The notes: generated by a model from the sequence alone, not told the origin. Shown: positions 39,984 to 50,090, counted from the stretch's first letter. The stretch: DNA of 64,000 nucleotides from Haloarcula sp. CBA1129 (GCF_008729015.1 NZ_RKSM01000001.1:2232001-2296000); one strand, 5' to 3'. Translations and numbers: made by a program.

Positions 39984-40949
39984 ATGTCCGATTGCAACGC
40001 GACACGACGTGGCGTACTCAAGGGTATCGGCGCGACAGCTGCAGCCGCACTGGGCGGGGCGACCCTCTCTGGGACGGTTGCGGCGGCCGATCCCTGGGCG
40101 GCCGTCGAGTCCCCAACCGGGAACACCCTCCACGATGTCGAATACACGGCCGCCGGCGCGTACGCGGTGGCGGGTGGCGGTATCGTCCTCGAACGGACCA
40201 GCAAGGGCTGGCGGAAAGTCGTCGGCGGCGGCCCGACCGGTAACGGCAACAACCTCTACGGGGCTGACGTGACCGACGACGGCAAGGCCCTCTGGTTCGT
40301 CGGCTCGTCCGGCGCTATCGGCGAGTACGACGTGGAGTCGGGCGTCCTCACCGACCACAGCGCCCCGATGGACGTCACCAACAACTTCAACGACGTATCC
40401 GTGACCGGCAGGGCCGGCGAGGCGAACGTCTACATCGCCGGTGACTCCGGGAAGATGTACTACAGCTTCGAGAACGGCGCGAGCCAGACGTGGGACTACA
40501 CCACGCCCGGCTCGGGGTCGGCCATCAACGCCGTCGACTTCCACGGCGTCCGCTCGGGGCACATCGTCGACGGGAACAAGAGCGTCTTCGCCACCGACGA
40601 CGGCTCGACGTGGAACAAGATCGGCCTCGCCGACGCCAACGTCAACTTCTACGGCGTCGACTCCGACGGCCCGGACGACGTGTGGATCTCCGGCGGCGGC
40701 GGCATGATCTTCCACTGGAACGGCACCGAGTGGACGCCGACAGACACCGGTGACGCCGGCCTGCGCGACATCGAGGTCACCGACGGCGACGGTTCCGGCG
40801 ACACGGTCGGTGGCGGCGGCAAGGTGTACGCCCTCGGCGGTGGCGACTGGACCCAAGAGGAGACGCCCGCCGGCGAGAACCTGAAGGCCGTCGTCCGCGG
40901 CAGCACCGACATCGCGGTCGGCTCCGGCGGAACGATACTGGAAAAATGA
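39984..40949 (+). CDS. Tat-exported beta-propeller protein (YCF48/WD40-like)
   Basis: 321 residues. The twin-arginine signal is TRRGVLKGIGATAAAALGGATLSGTVAAA (about residues 7-35). The rest is made of repeats of about 40-45 residues with motifs like VYIAGDSGKMYYSFENG and DDVWISGGGGMIFHWNGTEW, as in YCF48/BNR-type beta propellers. It is folded in the cytoplasm, then exported, and probably works outside as a scaffold or binding protein. The start is ATG 39984. A perfect palindrome at 39905-39918 lies upstream. Confidence 0.85.
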   Translation: MSDCNATRRGVLKGIGATAAAALGGATLSGTVAAADPWAAVESPTGNTLHDVEYTAAGAYAVAGGGIVLERTSKGWRKVVGGGPTGNGNNLYGADVTDDGKALWFVGSSGAIGEYDVESGVLTDHSAPMDVTNNFNDVSVTGRAGEANVYIAGDSGKMYYSFENGASQTWDYTTPGSGSAINAVDFHGVRSGHIVDGNKSVFATDDGSTWNKIGLADANVNFYGVDSDGPDDVWISGGGGMIFHWNGTEWTPTDTGDAGLRDIEVTDGDGSGDTVGGGGKVYALGGGDWTQEETPAGENLKAVVRGSTDIAVGSGGTILEK

Positions 40950-41032
40950 CGACGACACGGTAGCGCTGGCCGGTTCGAGACAGGGGCGAGTCGCAGCCAC
41001 TGACTTTTCACCGACCCCCTCCAACACCCTGC

Positions 41033-41857
41033 ATGGACGAGATTCAGGTCCAAGGAACGTCGGTCCCCGCACTCGGCCTCGGAACGTGGCAGCTCACCGG
41101 CCCGTCTTGTACCGAGACCGTCGAGACCGCCTTGGAGATGGGCTACCGCCACGTCGACACCGCACAGGCGTACGGCAACGAGCGGCAGGTAGGGCTGGGA
41201 ATGGAGGCCGCCGCCGTCGACCGCGAGGACGTGTTTCTGACGACGAAGCTCGACGGCTCGAACCGTGACGAGCGCAGCGTCCGCCGGTCGACGCGGGAGA
41301 GCCTGAACAAACTGGGGACAGACTACCTTGACCTCCTACTCATCCACTGGCCGAACACGCCGTGGATGGCGTCGCTGTCGGAGACGCTCGGGGCGATGAA
41401 CGACCTCGTCGAGGAAGGGCTAGTCCGGCACATCGGCGTCAGCAACTTCTCGCCGTCGCTGCTGGACGAAGCCCGAGACCTCTCCTCGGCCCCCATCCTC
41501 ACCGACCAAGTGCAGTACCACCCCTACTGGGACCAGCGCAAACTGCTGGACTACTGCCGCATCCACGACGTGCTCCTAACGGCCTACAGTCCGCTTGCCC
41601 GCGGCGGCGTCCTCGACGACCCGGCACTCGTCCAGCTCGGCAACACGTACGAAAAATCCCCGGCGCAGATCGCGCTCCGGTGGCTGGTCCAGCAGGACGG
41701 TGTGGCCGCGATTCCGAAAGCCTCCAGCCGCGAGCATCTGGAAGCGAACATGGCCGTCTTCGATTTCGAACTCACCGAGGCGGAGATGGAGCGGATACGG
41801 GACCCGTCGAAGGTCAAGACGGGACTGCAGTTCGTCCGGTCGCAGTTGCCGTTCTGA
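41033..41857 (+). CDS. Aldo-keto reductase
   Basis: 274 residues with an AKR TIM barrel. The catalytic tetrad is present: Asp and Tyr in HVDTAQAYGNE (about residue 41), Lys in FLTTKLDG (about 72) and His in DLLLIHWPNTPW (about 102). The C-terminal IPKASSREHLEANMAVFDFELT loop binds NADPH. It reduces an unknown carbonyl with NADPH in the cytoplasm. The gene stands alone, with promoter sequence in the 83 bases after the propeller gene. Confidence 0.92.
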   Translation: MDEIQVQGTSVPALGLGTWQLTGPSCTETVETALEMGYRHVDTAQAYGNERQVGLGMEAAAVDREDVFLTTKLDGSNRDERSVRRSTRESLNKLGTDYLDLLLIHWPNTPWMASLSETLGAMNDLVEEGLVRHIGVSNFSPSLLDEARDLSSAPILTDQVQYHPYWDQRKLLDYCRIHDVLLTAYSPLARGGVLDDPALVQLGNTYEKSPAQIALRWLVQQDGVAAIPKASSREHLEANMAVFDFELTEAEMERIRDPSKVKTGLQFVRSQLPF

Positions 41858-41933
41858 ACGTGGTCAGTGCCGTCCTGTATCGATTCATATCCCCGCAGGC
41901 GACAGTCAATTCTACCAATATTTTTGATTCTGG

Positions 41934-41951
41934 AACATAGACAGCTATGTT
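41934..41951. repeat. Inverted repeat AACATAG-4-CTATGTT
   Basis: A perfect 7-base inverted repeat with a 4-base spacer, located about 75 bases after the aldo-keto reductase stop. It could be a hairpin terminator (a short T-run lies just before) or an operator for the gene at 42083. Confidence 0.45.
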
Positions 41952-42082
41952 TGTTGTCTCGGTTGCAGCAAATATTACGAGTCACACAACAATCATAAGC
42001 TGTCTGGTCGATGTTTTCGTGTGGTGTGTTACCAATAGAGTCCAAGACGGGAACACACCGCTGCATCCACAGCGAGGCCACT

Positions 42083-43195
42083 GTGTCAGTACACGAATCC
42101 GAACCGATACGGCGGAGCATTGAGGTGGAGTACTGGGTCATCGACGACGCGGGCCGGCTGGTCGAGCCGGGCGCGCTCGTCGATGCAACCCCGGGAGCGG
42201 AGCGGGAGTTCGTCGAGCCCCTGCTAGAAGTCAAGACAACGCCGTGTGAGACAGCGACAGAGTTGCGCGAGGAACTCCTTGACCGACTCGGGGCCGTGTT
42301 GCGGCGGGCCGACGAGTTCGGGAAACGCCTCGTTCCGCTCTCGACCCCGGTCAACGCCGACGATATCCGGGAGCTGCCGAGCGACCGGACCCGGATTCAA
42401 AACTGCGTCGTCGGCGACGACTTCGAGTACGTGCGCCACTGCGCCGGCACGCACATCCACGTCGAACAGCAGCCGGGACGGGAAATCGACCAGTTGAACG
42501 CGCTAATCGCTATCGACCCCGCACTGGCGCTCGTCTCGTCGTCGCCGTACTTCCGCGGCCGGCGGCTGGCCGACAGCGCCCGCTCGAAACTGTACCGCTG
42601 GATGGCGTACAACTCGGTGCCACATCAGGGGTGGCTGTGGTCGTACGTCACCGACAGGGCCGAATGGGACCGCCGACTCGAACGGCGCTACGACGAGTTC
42701 GTGACCGCGGCTGTCGAAGCCGGTATCGACCGTCGAACCGTCGCGGCGAACTTCGAGCCCGAAAGCGCCATCTGGACGCCAGTCCAGATTCGTGCGGAGT
42801 TCGGAACCGTCGAGTGGCGGTCGCCCGACGCTGCGCTGCCGAGCCAGGTTCTGCAACTGGCCGACGCCGTGGCGTCGCTCATGGACCATCTCAGGGGGAC
42901 CGAGGTGCGTATCGAGGGCGAGACGGGCCGTGTTACCGACGACGAAATCGTGCTCCCGGAGTTCGATGCCGTACTGGAGTACGCGAACGACGCTATCCGG
43001 GACGGAGTCAGCGCCGACAGCGTGTGGTCGTATCTCGACCGGATGGGATTCGACGTGGACGCGTACGAGCCGGTCGCGCCGACGTTCGACAGGCCGGAAC
43101 CAATCACGGCTCGCGACGCCCGAGAGATTCGACTGGAGCACGCCGACCGCCTCCAAGACGACGTGCGACAGGCCGCACCGGTCGCACTCGATTGA
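42083..43195 (+). CDS. Glutamate-cysteine ligase family (GCS2) protein
   Basis: 370 residues from GTG 42083. The start SEPIRRSIEVEYWVIDDAGRLVEPG is the GCS2/YbdK-type signature (Glu of the metal site in IEVEY), and HCAGTHIHVEQQPGREIDQL plus IWTPVQIRAEFGTVEWRSPDA are later conserved blocks. Haloarchaea make gamma-glutamylcysteine as their thiol, so a GshA-like role is reasonable. GTG is chosen because the conserved part begins right after it; an ATG at 42011 is open in frame but adds non-family residues. Confidence 0.83.
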   Translation: MSVHESEPIRRSIEVEYWVIDDAGRLVEPGALVDATPGAEREFVEPLLEVKTTPCETATELREELLDRLGAVLRRADEFGKRLVPLSTPVNADDIRELPSDRTRIQNCVVGDDFEYVRHCAGTHIHVEQQPGREIDQLNALIAIDPALALVSSSPYFRGRRLADSARSKLYRWMAYNSVPHQGWLWSYVTDRAEWDRRLERRYDEFVTAAVEAGIDRRTVAANFEPESAIWTPVQIRAEFGTVEWRSPDAALPSQVLQLADAVASLMDHLRGTEVRIEGETGRVTDDEIVLPEFDAVLEYANDAIRDGVSADSVWSYLDRMGFDVDAYEPVAPTFDRPEPITARDAREIRLEHADRLQDDVRQAAPVALD

Positions 43196-43257
43196 AACGG
43201 GTCGCCGAAACGCGACCGTGACCAAGGGTTTTGACGCCGCCGCGCCAACCCCGGGCC

Positions 43258-43932
43258 ATGGTAACGGCGCTCGCCGACGACAGCTGGTGGTACGATCTCA
43301 CGGGCGTCAACGCGACGCTCGTCGACGACGACGGAACGCTAACGCTCGTGGACACGGGTTTCCCATGGCACGGAAACGAACTCGTCGCCGGCCTGAGCGA
43401 CGCCGGGTACGAGCTCCGGGATCTGGACCGGATTCTGCTCACGCACTTCGATTTCGACCACGTCGGCGGGCTGACGGCCTTCGACGGCGTCGACGCGACA
43501 ATCTACGTCGGGAAGCGGGACGTGCCGCTGGTCACCGGCGAGCAGGCCCCGCCGCTGGGAAATCACAAGGGCGCGTTCCAGCGCCTCGTTTCGCCCTTTC
43601 TGGACGCACCGGCTAACGACGTGGTTCCCCTCACCGACGGCGACACCGTCGGCAGTTTCACCGCCTATCACACCCCGGGTCACACGCCGGGCCACGTGAG
43701 CTACGTCAGTGAGGAACTGTCGCTGGGACTGCTCGGTGACCTCGTCAGGGAAGACAGCGGCCGCTTCGAGCCCTCGCCGTGGCTGGTGAGCTACGATACC
43801 GACGTGGTCAAGCAGAGCATCAGAACGCTCTGCGAGAGCGCACCGGAGTTCGAAACGGCCGTGCCGGGCCACGGCGTCCCCTTCCAGCGCGGCGGCGATG
43901 ACCGACTCGACCGGCTCGCAGCGACGCTGTGA
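43258..43932 (+). CDS. MBL-fold metallohydrolase with HxDxDH motif
   Basis: 224 residues. The active-site block is LTHFDFDHVGG (residues 62-71) where the usual HxHxDH becomes His63-x-Asp65-x-Asp67-His68. Later GHTPGH, GDLV and PGHG blocks supply the other metal ligands. The fold LVDTGFPWHGNEL at the start is typical of metallo-beta-lactamase/glyoxalase II-like hydrolases. The substrate is unknown. It starts 63 bases after the GCS2 gene and may be in one operon, which could fit a thiol-ester hydrolase. Confidence 0.85.
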   Translation: MVTALADDSWWYDLTGVNATLVDDDGTLTLVDTGFPWHGNELVAGLSDAGYELRDLDRILLTHFDFDHVGGLTAFDGVDATIYVGKRDVPLVTGEQAPPLGNHKGAFQRLVSPFLDAPANDVVPLTDGDTVGSFTAYHTPGHTPGHVSYVSEELSLGLLGDLVREDSGRFEPSPWLVSYDTDVVKQSIRTLCESAPEFETAVPGHGVPFQRGGDDRLDRLAATL

Positions 43933-43939
43933 CGGGCCC

Positions 43940-44908
43940 TTATTCGCCGTGGAGCCGACCGGCCACGAAGTCTTGGCCGCCCAATCCTACCGCGAGCGCG
44001 AATCCGATACCAATCGGGAAGACAACTGCGAGTAACAGCACGGCCAGCAACAGCGAGTCGACGCCGGCGAGGTTGAGCGCGATGACGACGGTGAACAGGT
44101 AGACGAGCGCCTGCAGAGCACCCGAGACGAGCGAGCGCGGAGCCCAGTCCTCGATGTCGTCAACCGAGGTGACCACTGTAGCGACGTGGTCCGCGACGAG
44201 CGAGCCGAGAACGAGAACGACCAGCCCGCCGATCAGCGCCGGCGTGTACAGCAGCCCCTCGTAGAGCAGCCCCGCGACCGGCGTAATTGTGAGCGTCGCG
44301 GCGGCAACGTACAGTGCCGTCGCATAGATGTAGTACTCGACTAGCAGTCCGGTGACCGTGCCCACCGTCTCGTCGTCGGCGTCGAGTAACTGACCGAAGT
44401 GCGTCTCCGGAAAGTCAGTGGTGAGTGTCGTCCGCGAGACGAGACCGGGAACGAGCGTGCCGAACAGTCGACCGAGGCCGAACCCGACAACGACGAAGAC
44501 TACGGCAGCGACGATATTCGGGACGTACCCGAACAGCGAGCCGACGAGCGTCTGAAGTTCACGGATATTCAGCACCCGCACTGCCGCGAGGACGGTGGTC
44601 AGGTAGACGAAATACCGGGTGAGCAGTCCCGCAGCAGACGCGACTGCGTCCGACTCGGTCGTGACGACCGCCACCGGTGTCTCACTGGCGCGGTCGTCGA
44701 GGCCGCGTTCCAGCGTCCAGTCGTAAACAGACTCATCAAGGTACTTTCCGACACCGTAGCCGATAGCAAGGACGATCGCTGCAAGCAGAACCGTTCCGGC
44801 GGCCGAGATCCCGTTAGCGACGAGATCAGTCAAAAACTTGACGAGGCGGTCCCCGAGGTTCGCTTGCAGTAGCAACGGTCGTTCCGTAACAGCCTGGATC
44901 TCAACCAT
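43940..44908 (-). CDS. Membrane protein with conserved TM-helix repeats (MscS-related)
   Basis: 322 residues. There are about eight hydrophobic helices, including two copies of a TM-helix unit with pattern LGSLFGYVPNIVAAVVFVVVGFGLGR and LLLAVVFPIGIGFALAVGLGGQDFV, the latter like the pore-lining helix region of MscS channels. The soluble cytoplasmic domain of true MscS is absent, so it is a membrane-only relative (CmpX/TM_helix family). A role in osmotic adaptation is likely but not shown. It converges with the MBL gene. Confidence 0.75.
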   Translation of the reverse strand: MVEIQAVTERPLLLQANLGDRLVKFLTDLVANGISAAGTVLLAAIVLAIGYGVGKYLDESVYDWTLERGLDDRASETPVAVVTTESDAVASAAGLLTRYFVYLTTVLAAVRVLNIRELQTLVGSLFGYVPNIVAAVVFVVVGFGLGRLFGTLVPGLVSRTTLTTDFPETHFGQLLDADDETVGTVTGLLVEYYIYATALYVAAATLTITPVAGLLYEGLLYTPALIGGLVVLVLGSLVADHVATVVTSVDDIEDWAPRSLVSGALQALVYLFTVVIALNLAGVDSLLLAVLLLAVVFPIGIGFALAVGLGGQDFVAGRLHGE

Positions 44909-45049
44909 AATCTAGTTCGTTCCAGTATCTATTAATCTATCTATTAAATTCGTCGAAATAAGTGTAGAATAATCAGCGAAAGAGACGGGCTGTGATCGCA
45001 GAAGCGGAGCATTCAACGAGAGACGGCGAAAAAACGGCGGAGTAAGTCC

Positions 45050-45364
45050 TCAGTCGAGTTCTTCGGCGACCGCGTCGGCGTCCAGCAGGTCCGGATCGAC
45101 AACGAGATCGGCCTGTCGGCTGGCGAAGTCCGGTAGCGACCCCTCGGCGTAGACGACGACCCGCAGGTCGGGATTGAGGTCCTTGGCGACGGCAATCGAA
45201 GTGGCCTGTGACATCTCGGTCAGCAGGTACACGTCGGCCTCGTGAATGCCGGCCTCCTCAAGACCGGGTCGGTTGCCGACATCGGCAACCGTGACCGCGT
45301 GGCCCTCGGCATCGAGCGCGTCTCTGAGTCCGTTCGGGTCCGAACCGACGAGAACGACCTTCAT
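45050..45364 (-). CDS. Small Rossmann-like protein coupled to guaA
   Basis: 104 residues: [30 protein letters not shown] starts a TrkA-N-like dinucleotide fold and ends after about 4 beta-alpha units ([37 protein letters not shown]). It overlaps the guaA stop by 4 bases, so it is made with GMP synthase and CTP synthase. The function is unknown; a nucleotide-sensing or regulatory role in the operon is inference. Confidence 0.72.
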   Translation of the reverse strand: MKVVLVGSDPNGLRDALDAEGHAVTVADVGNRPGLEEAGIHEADVYLLTEMSQATSIAVAKDLNPDLRVVVYAEGSLPDFASRQADLVVDPDLLDADAVAEELD

Positions 45365-46278
45365 TCGTACTCGATGGTCGCCGGCGGTTTGTGGGTCACG
45401 TCGTAGACGACGCGGGCGACGTTCTCGTGGGCCCCGGTGATGCGCGACTGCATGCGCTGGAGCGTGTCCCAGTCCAGTTCCTGAGCGCGGGCAGTCATGC
45501 CGTCCCGGCTCTCGACGGAGCGGACGGCGACGACCCAACCGTGGACGCGGTTGTCGCCCTTGACACCCGTGGCCTTGCCGATGACGGCGGCGAGTGCCTG
45601 CCACGGCTCGTACTCCTCCAGTTCCTCCTCGACGACGTGGTTGGCCTCACGGGCGACTTCCAGTTTCTCCTCGGTGACTTCGCCGATGATGCGCACGGCA
45701 AGTCCGGGGCCGGGGAACGGCATCCGCTCGGAGATGATCTCTTCGAGGTCGAGCGCGCGGGCCACCTCGCGGACCTCGTCCTTGTAGAGGTCCCGCATCG
45801 GCTCGACGATGCCCTCGAAGTCGATTCGCTCGGGGAGGCCGCCAACGTTGTGGTGGGACTTGATCGTTCCTTCGCTCTCGATACGGTCGGGGTAGATGGT
45901 CCCCTGCACGAGGTAGTCCGCGTCGACCTCGCGAGCGACCGTCTCGAACTCCCGGATGAACTGCTCGCCGATGATGTGGCGCTTCTCCTCGGGGTCGGTC
46001 TCGCCTTCGAGTTCGTCGAGGAAGCGGTCCTGTGCCTCGACGATGCGGAGCGAGTCCATGTAGTCGAAGGTCTCGCGGATCTCGTCGGTCTCGCCTTTCC
46101 GCATCAGCCCGGTGTCGACGTAGACGGCGGTGAGCTGGTCGCCGATGGCCTCGTAGGCCAACGCGGCGGCGGTCGAAGAGTCGACGCCGCCAGAGAGCCC
46201 GATGACAGCGTGCTTGTCACCGATCTCGTCCGCGATCTCTGCTTTCGCCTCCTCGATGAACTCGTCGACGTCCACCAT
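45361..46278 (-). CDS. guaA: GMP synthase PP-ATPase subunit (subunit B)
   Basis: 305 residues. It amidates XMP to GMP using ATP and ammonia supplied by a separate glutaminase subunit (archaeal two-subunit form). The PP-loop [16 protein letters not shown] is near residue 30, and [19 protein letters not shown] near 190 followed by a dimerisation domain are diagnostic. There is no glutaminase domain in this protein, as expected for GuaAB. It overlaps pyrG by 1 base and the small Rossmann-like gene by 4, forming a purine/pyrimidine nucleotide operon. Confidence 0.95.
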   Translation of the reverse strand: MVDVDEFIEEAKAEIADEIGDKHAVIGLSGGVDSSTAAALAYEAIGDQLTAVYVDTGLMRKGETDEIRETFDYMDSLRIVEAQDRFLDELEGETDPEEKRHIIGEQFIREFETVAREVDADYLVQGTIYPDRIESEGTIKSHHNVGGLPERIDFEGIVEPMRDLYKDEVREVARALDLEEIISERMPFPGPGLAVRIIGEVTEEKLEVAREANHVVEEELEEYEPWQALAAVIGKATGVKGDNRVHGWVVAVRSVESRDGMTARAQELDWDTLQRMQSRITGAHENVARVVYDVTHKPPATIEYE

Positions 46279-47939
46279 CAGTGGCTCACCTCCTCGGTCG
46301 TCACGCTGTGCGGGTCGTCGCCGAGCACAGCCTCAAGGAGACCGACGAAGGGCGGGCTGGCACGCGTCGGTCGCGAGCGGAACTCCGGATGGAACTGCGT
46401 CCCGATGAAGTAGGGGTGGTCCTCGGGCGCGAGTTCGAGTATCTCCATACGGTTTTCGGCGTAGCCGGAGAACTTCAGCCCGGCGGCTTCGAGGTCGTCG
46501 ATGTACTCGGGGTTGACCTCGTAGCGGTGGCGGTGCCGTTCCGTACAGGACTCGCCACCGTACAGCGTCGCCGCAAGCGTGTTCTCGTCGATTTCGGTCT
46601 CGTGGGCACCCAGCCGCATCGTCCCGCCCATGTCCTCGATCTCGTACTGCTCCGGGAGGATATCGATGACGGGGTGGGGCGTGTCCTCGTCCAGTTCCGC
46701 CGAGTGTGCGCCCTCTAGATCCAGCACGTTACGGGCGTACTCGACGACGGCCATCTGGAAGCCGAGACAGAGCCCGAGGAACGGGACGTCGTTCTCGCGG
46801 GCGTACCGGATGGCTTCGATTTTACCCTCCGTGCCACGGGCACCGAAGCCGCCCGGCACGACGATAGCGTCGGCCTCGCGCATCCGGTCGGCGTGGTGAT
46901 CGTTCATCTTCTCGGAGTTGACCCACCGGACGTTCACGTCGACGTTCTTCTCCAGCCCGGCGTGTTTCAGCGCCTCGTGGACGGACATGTATGCGTCTTC
47001 GAGGTCGTACTTGCCGACGAGGGCGACCTCGACCTCGCCTTCGGTCTTCTGGGTGACGAGGTCACGCCAGCGGTTCTCCCGTTCGTCCTCGGGCAGCGCC
47101 TCCGACGCGATGTCGAGTTCTTCCATCACGTACTGGTCAAGGCCCTCTTCTTCGACCATCAGCGGGACGTGGTAGATGTCGTCGACATCGGGATTCGAGA
47201 AGACGGCTTCTGTCGGTACGTCACAGAACAGCGCGATCTTCTCCTTCGTGTCGATGTCGAGTTTGTCCGAACAGCGGCCGACGAGGATGTCGGGCTGGAG
47301 GCCGATAGATCGCAGTTCCTTCACGGAGTGCTGGGTGGGCTTGGTCTTCTGCTCGCCGTTTTTCGAGTAGGGCACGAGCGTGACGTGGGTAAAGAGAATA
47401 TCGTCCTCGTCCTCCTCGTGGGCGAACTGCCGGAGCGCTTCGAGATAGGGCATTCCCTCGATGTCGCCGACGGTGCCGCCGACTTCGATGATACAGACGT
47501 CGTTGCCCTCGGCGGCCTCACGGATGCGCCGCTTGATGTCGTCAGTGATGTGTGGGATGATCTGGACCGTACGACCAAGGTAGTCGCCGGACCGCTCTTT
47601 CTCGATGACGTGCTGGTAGGTCTTGCCCGTGGTGACGTTGTGGTCGAAGGTCATGTCGATGTCGAGGAACCGCTCGTAGTTCCCCAAGTCGAGGTCGACC
47701 TCCCCGCCGTCTTTGAGCACGTACACCTCGCCGTGCTGGAAGGGGTTCATCGTCCCGGCGTCGACGTTCAGGTACGGGTCAATTTTGACCGCTGTAACGT
47801 CGAACCCGGCGTTTTTGAGTAATCTGCCTGTACTGGCGGCGGTGATGCCTTTCCCTAGGCCAGACATCACACCACCGGTGACGAAAATGAACTTCCGACC
47901 CAGCTCGGGGTCGTAGTCCGTTTCAGGTTCGGTCGGCAT
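46278..47939 (-). CDS. pyrG: CTP synthase
   Basis: 553 residues. It makes CTP from UTP, ATP and glutamine. The synthetase domain begins at [23 protein letters not shown] (about residue 14, P-loop and UTP/ATP site), [23 protein letters not shown] is near 205, and the C-terminal class I glutaminase has [20 protein letters not shown] (nucleophile Cys about 396) and FHPEF. The length is normal. ATG 47939 starts at [17 protein letters not shown]; the open frame to 48047 adds non-family residues. First gene of the pyrG-guaA-small protein operon. Confidence 0.96.
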   Translation of the reverse strand: MPTEPETDYDPELGRKFIFVTGGVMSGLGKGITAASTGRLLKNAGFDVTAVKIDPYLNVDAGTMNPFQHGEVYVLKDGGEVDLDLGNYERFLDIDMTFDHNVTTGKTYQHVIEKERSGDYLGRTVQIIPHITDDIKRRIREAAEGNDVCIIEVGGTVGDIEGMPYLEALRQFAHEEDEDDILFTHVTLVPYSKNGEQKTKPTQHSVKELRSIGLQPDILVGRCSDKLDIDTKEKIALFCDVPTEAVFSNPDVDDIYHVPLMVEEEGLDQYVMEELDIASEALPEDERENRWRDLVTQKTEGEVEVALVGKYDLEDAYMSVHEALKHAGLEKNVDVNVRWVNSEKMNDHHADRMREADAIVVPGGFGARGTEGKIEAIRYARENDVPFLGLCLGFQMAVVEYARNVLDLEGAHSAELDEDTPHPVIDILPEQYEIEDMGGTMRLGAHETEIDENTLAATLYGGESCTERHRHRYEVNPEYIDDLEAAGLKFSGYAENRMEILELAPEDHPYFIGTQFHPEFRSRPTRASPPFVGLLEAVLGDDPHSVTTEEVSH

Positions 47940-48016
47940 ACCGACGGTGAACCCCGCGTAGTCTAAACGGTTTCGGAGCGCGCACTGTTCGCCACCCCGC
48001 CGCACTGTCAACGGGG

Positions 48017-48208
48017 CTACAGTGTCGGCTGCGTGAGGACACGCCACACGGCAACGAGGACAGCGAGAGACAGCGCCGAGAACACCGCATCACCGGGACT
48101 GGAGCCGATGGCGAGGAACAGCAGATAGCCGGCGATGAACCCACCCAGAAATGAAACCGCACCGTGCCGTGTCGACTGAGACACCGCCTTTCTGGTGTGT
48201 GTTGACAT
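48017..48208 (-). CDS. Small membrane protein
   Basis: 63 residues with two hydrophobic helices (about residues 18-36 and 42-58), a polar basic N-terminus and no recognised family. ATG 48208 has an AT-rich TATA-like stretch 10-35 bases upstream (ACATAGTACATTATTGATC), supporting its expression. It lies 77 bases upstream of pyrG on the same strand. Confidence 0.6.
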   Translation of the reverse strand: MSTHTRKAVSQSTRHGAVSFLGGFIAGYLLFLAIGSSPGDAVFSALSLAVLVAVWRVLTQPTL

Positions 48209-48274
48209 AGTACATTATTGATCAGTATGTAGTATAAGTGTACCTCCGGAATCCGTGATCGGGCTCGGTGACGG

Positions 48275-48448
48275 TCAGGACTTGAGTACGCCGGATCTGA
48301 TAGCGACGTAGGTCCCGAGACTGCCGACTGAAGCGAGGATGAGCGCCCGGGCTGGTCCGCCGGCGACGAGCGCCGTCTGCATCAGTACTAACAGCGCCAC
48401 CAGCGTGGCGATGAACGAAACGGCTGCGAACGCAAGCGGGCGGTTCAT
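48275..48448 (-). CDS. Small two-helix membrane protein
   Basis: 57 residues from ATG 48448: helix FAAVSFIATLVALLVLM, then a Gly/Ala-rich turn and a second helix ALILASVGSLGTYVAI. A 32-residue upstream extension is open but has no membrane or domain features. The function is unknown. Confidence 0.5.
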   Translation of the reverse strand: MNRPLAFAAVSFIATLVALLVLMQTALVAGGPARALILASVGSLGTYVAIRSGVLKS

Positions 48449-48590
48449 GGGCAGAGATTGGGTCGACAGCGCCTCTGTCTTTCGATACTGTCCAGCAGGC
48501 GCAGCAGGCGCGGCTATCAGCGATGCGTCGTATCGCTTCTGCACTGGCGGTGAGAATTAACTACGGACCCCGAACAGTGGTTCCCGACAG

Positions 48591-49184
48591 CTACAGGTGG
48601 TCACGGAGGAAGGGGCCGACAGTCTCGGCGATACGGCCGCGCTGACCGACGAAGTGATGGTCGGCCGGCAGGCGCTCGACAGCGTGTCCCAACTCGGCGG
48701 CCCGGTCGACGACCGGCTCCCAGTCGACGGTGTCGTCGCGCTCGCCGACGACGACCTGTACCGGGCAGTCGATAGCGTCGAGCGCGGCAGTAGCATCGAG
48801 GTGCTCGGTCAGTCCGGCCGGTGGCGCGAGCACTGACAGGACCGCTGGGCCGGCGTCGCCATCGACCTCGGCGGCCGTCCGCAACGCCACAGCCGCGCCG
48901 AAACTGTAGCCGAACAGACCGACGGCGTCTGTCTGCTCGCTCGCCCACGCCAGCGCGTTCTCGGCGTCGGCCCGTTCGCCGCGGCCCTCGTCCCACGCGC
49001 CGTAATCGAAGCGGAGACAGCCGATTTCGGGTGCAATCGCGTCGCTGACCGCTTCGAGGCGACTGTCAGACCGAGAGCCACCGTACTGTGGGTGTGGCGG
49101 GCACGCGACGACCACGGTGTCCGATGCTGGGCGGTCAAGCGACGCGGTGACGCCCCGCCCACCCGGTATCCCGACGGTAGTCAT
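48591..49184 (-). CDS. Alpha/beta hydrolase (dienelactone hydrolase-like)
   Basis: 197 residues. The core motif VGLFGYSFGAAVALRTA (about residue 92) holds the nucleophile serine in GYSFG. PVQVVVGERDDTVDW supplies the acid and PADHHFVGQ the histidine. The early CPPHPQYGGSRSDSRLE loop is of the type seen in small prokaryotic alpha/beta hydrolases near KANL3/Tex30. It hydrolyses an unknown ester or amide. It is divergent from the PspA gene with 60 bases between. Confidence 0.85.
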   Translation of the reverse strand: MTTVGIPGGRGVTASLDRPASDTVVVACPPHPQYGGSRSDSRLEAVSDAIAPEIGCLRFDYGAWDEGRGERADAENALAWASEQTDAVGLFGYSFGAAVALRTAAEVDGDAGPAVLSVLAPPAGLTEHLDATAALDAIDCPVQVVVGERDDTVDWEPVVDRAAELGHAVERLPADHHFVGQRGRIAETVGPFLRDHL

Positions 49185-49244
49185 ACGTGTTCACTCGCCA
49201 GCCCTCTGTAAGAAATTTAAGGTTGGAGAGACCAATGCGCATGT

Positions 49245-50090
49245 ATGGGAATCCTCTCGCGCGCGTCGTACGTCATCCGCTCCAAGCTCAACGCCGTCCT
49301 GAACCGAGCGGAGGACCCGACAGAGACCCTCGACTACAGCTACGAGCAGCTCCGTGACGAACTGCAGGACGTCAAGCAGGGCATCGCGGACCTGACGACC
49401 CAGAAGAAGCGACTGGAGATACAGAAGCGCCGCCTCGAAGAGAACGTCGAGAAGCACAACGAACAGGCCCGTCAGGCCGTCGAGCAGGACCGGGAGGACC
49501 TCGCACGCCAAGCTCTGGAAAAAAAGAAGCAGAAAATGAGCCAGATCGAGGAGCTGGAAGGCCAGATACAGGACCTGCAGGCCCAGCAAGACCAGCTCGT
49601 CGAGCAGAAAGACGAACTCCAGAAACAGATCGAGCAGTTCCGGACCAAGAAGGAGACGATGAAGGCCCGCCACGAGGCCGCCAAGGCCTCGGCACGTGTC
49701 AACGAGGCAATGACCGGCGCGGGCGACGAGATGCAGGACATCAATCAGGCCATCGAGCGCGCGGAGGAACGCACCGAGGACATGGAAGCCCGCTCGCAGG
49801 CGATGGACGAACTCCGCGAGGACGGGGTGCTCGAAGACCAGCTCTCAGACAAGAGTACGCTGGAGCGCGAGCTCGAAGAAGTCCAACAGAAGGGGTCTGT
49901 CGACGCCGAACTCGACACGCTGAAAGCCGAGATGGGGAAAGCCGAGGACGGCGACGGCGAATCGACCGACTCCGAGAGCGCCTCGGAGTCCGAACTCGAA
50001 CAGGAACTCGCCGACGAGTCCACGCAGGTCGACGTGGACGAGAGCGAGGTCGAGGCCGAGTTGGACGAACTGAAAGAGGACGAGCAGTAG
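49245..50090 (+). CDS. pspA: PspA/IM30 family protein
   Basis: 281 residues, nearly all coiled coil: GILSRASYVIRSKLNAVLNRAEDPTETLDYSYEQLRDELQDVK opens the PspA/Vipp1 domain (residues 1-215), which forms rods or rings and protects the membrane in envelope stress. The C-terminal tail of about 65 residues is highly acidic and Ser/Glu-rich, as in haloarchaea. No psp operon genes adjoin it. Confidence 0.92.
   Translation: MGILSRASYVIRSKLNAVLNRAEDPTETLDYSYEQLRDELQDVKQGIADLTTQKKRLEIQKRRLEENVEKHNEQARQAVEQDREDLARQALEKKKQKMSQIEELEGQIQDLQAQQDQLVEQKDELQKQIEQFRTKKETMKARHEAAKASARVNEAMTGAGDEMQDINQAIERAEERTEDMEARSQAMDELREDGVLEDQLSDKSTLERELEEVQQKGSVDAELDTLKAEMGKAEDGDGESTDSESASESELEQELADESTQVDVDESEVEAELDELKEDEQ

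Noticed and set aside
46893-47822. 309-codon plus-strand frame opposite pyrG
   Set aside because: pyrG is certain on the minus strand. The frame is a Val/Asp-rich mirror of its codons with no family likeness.
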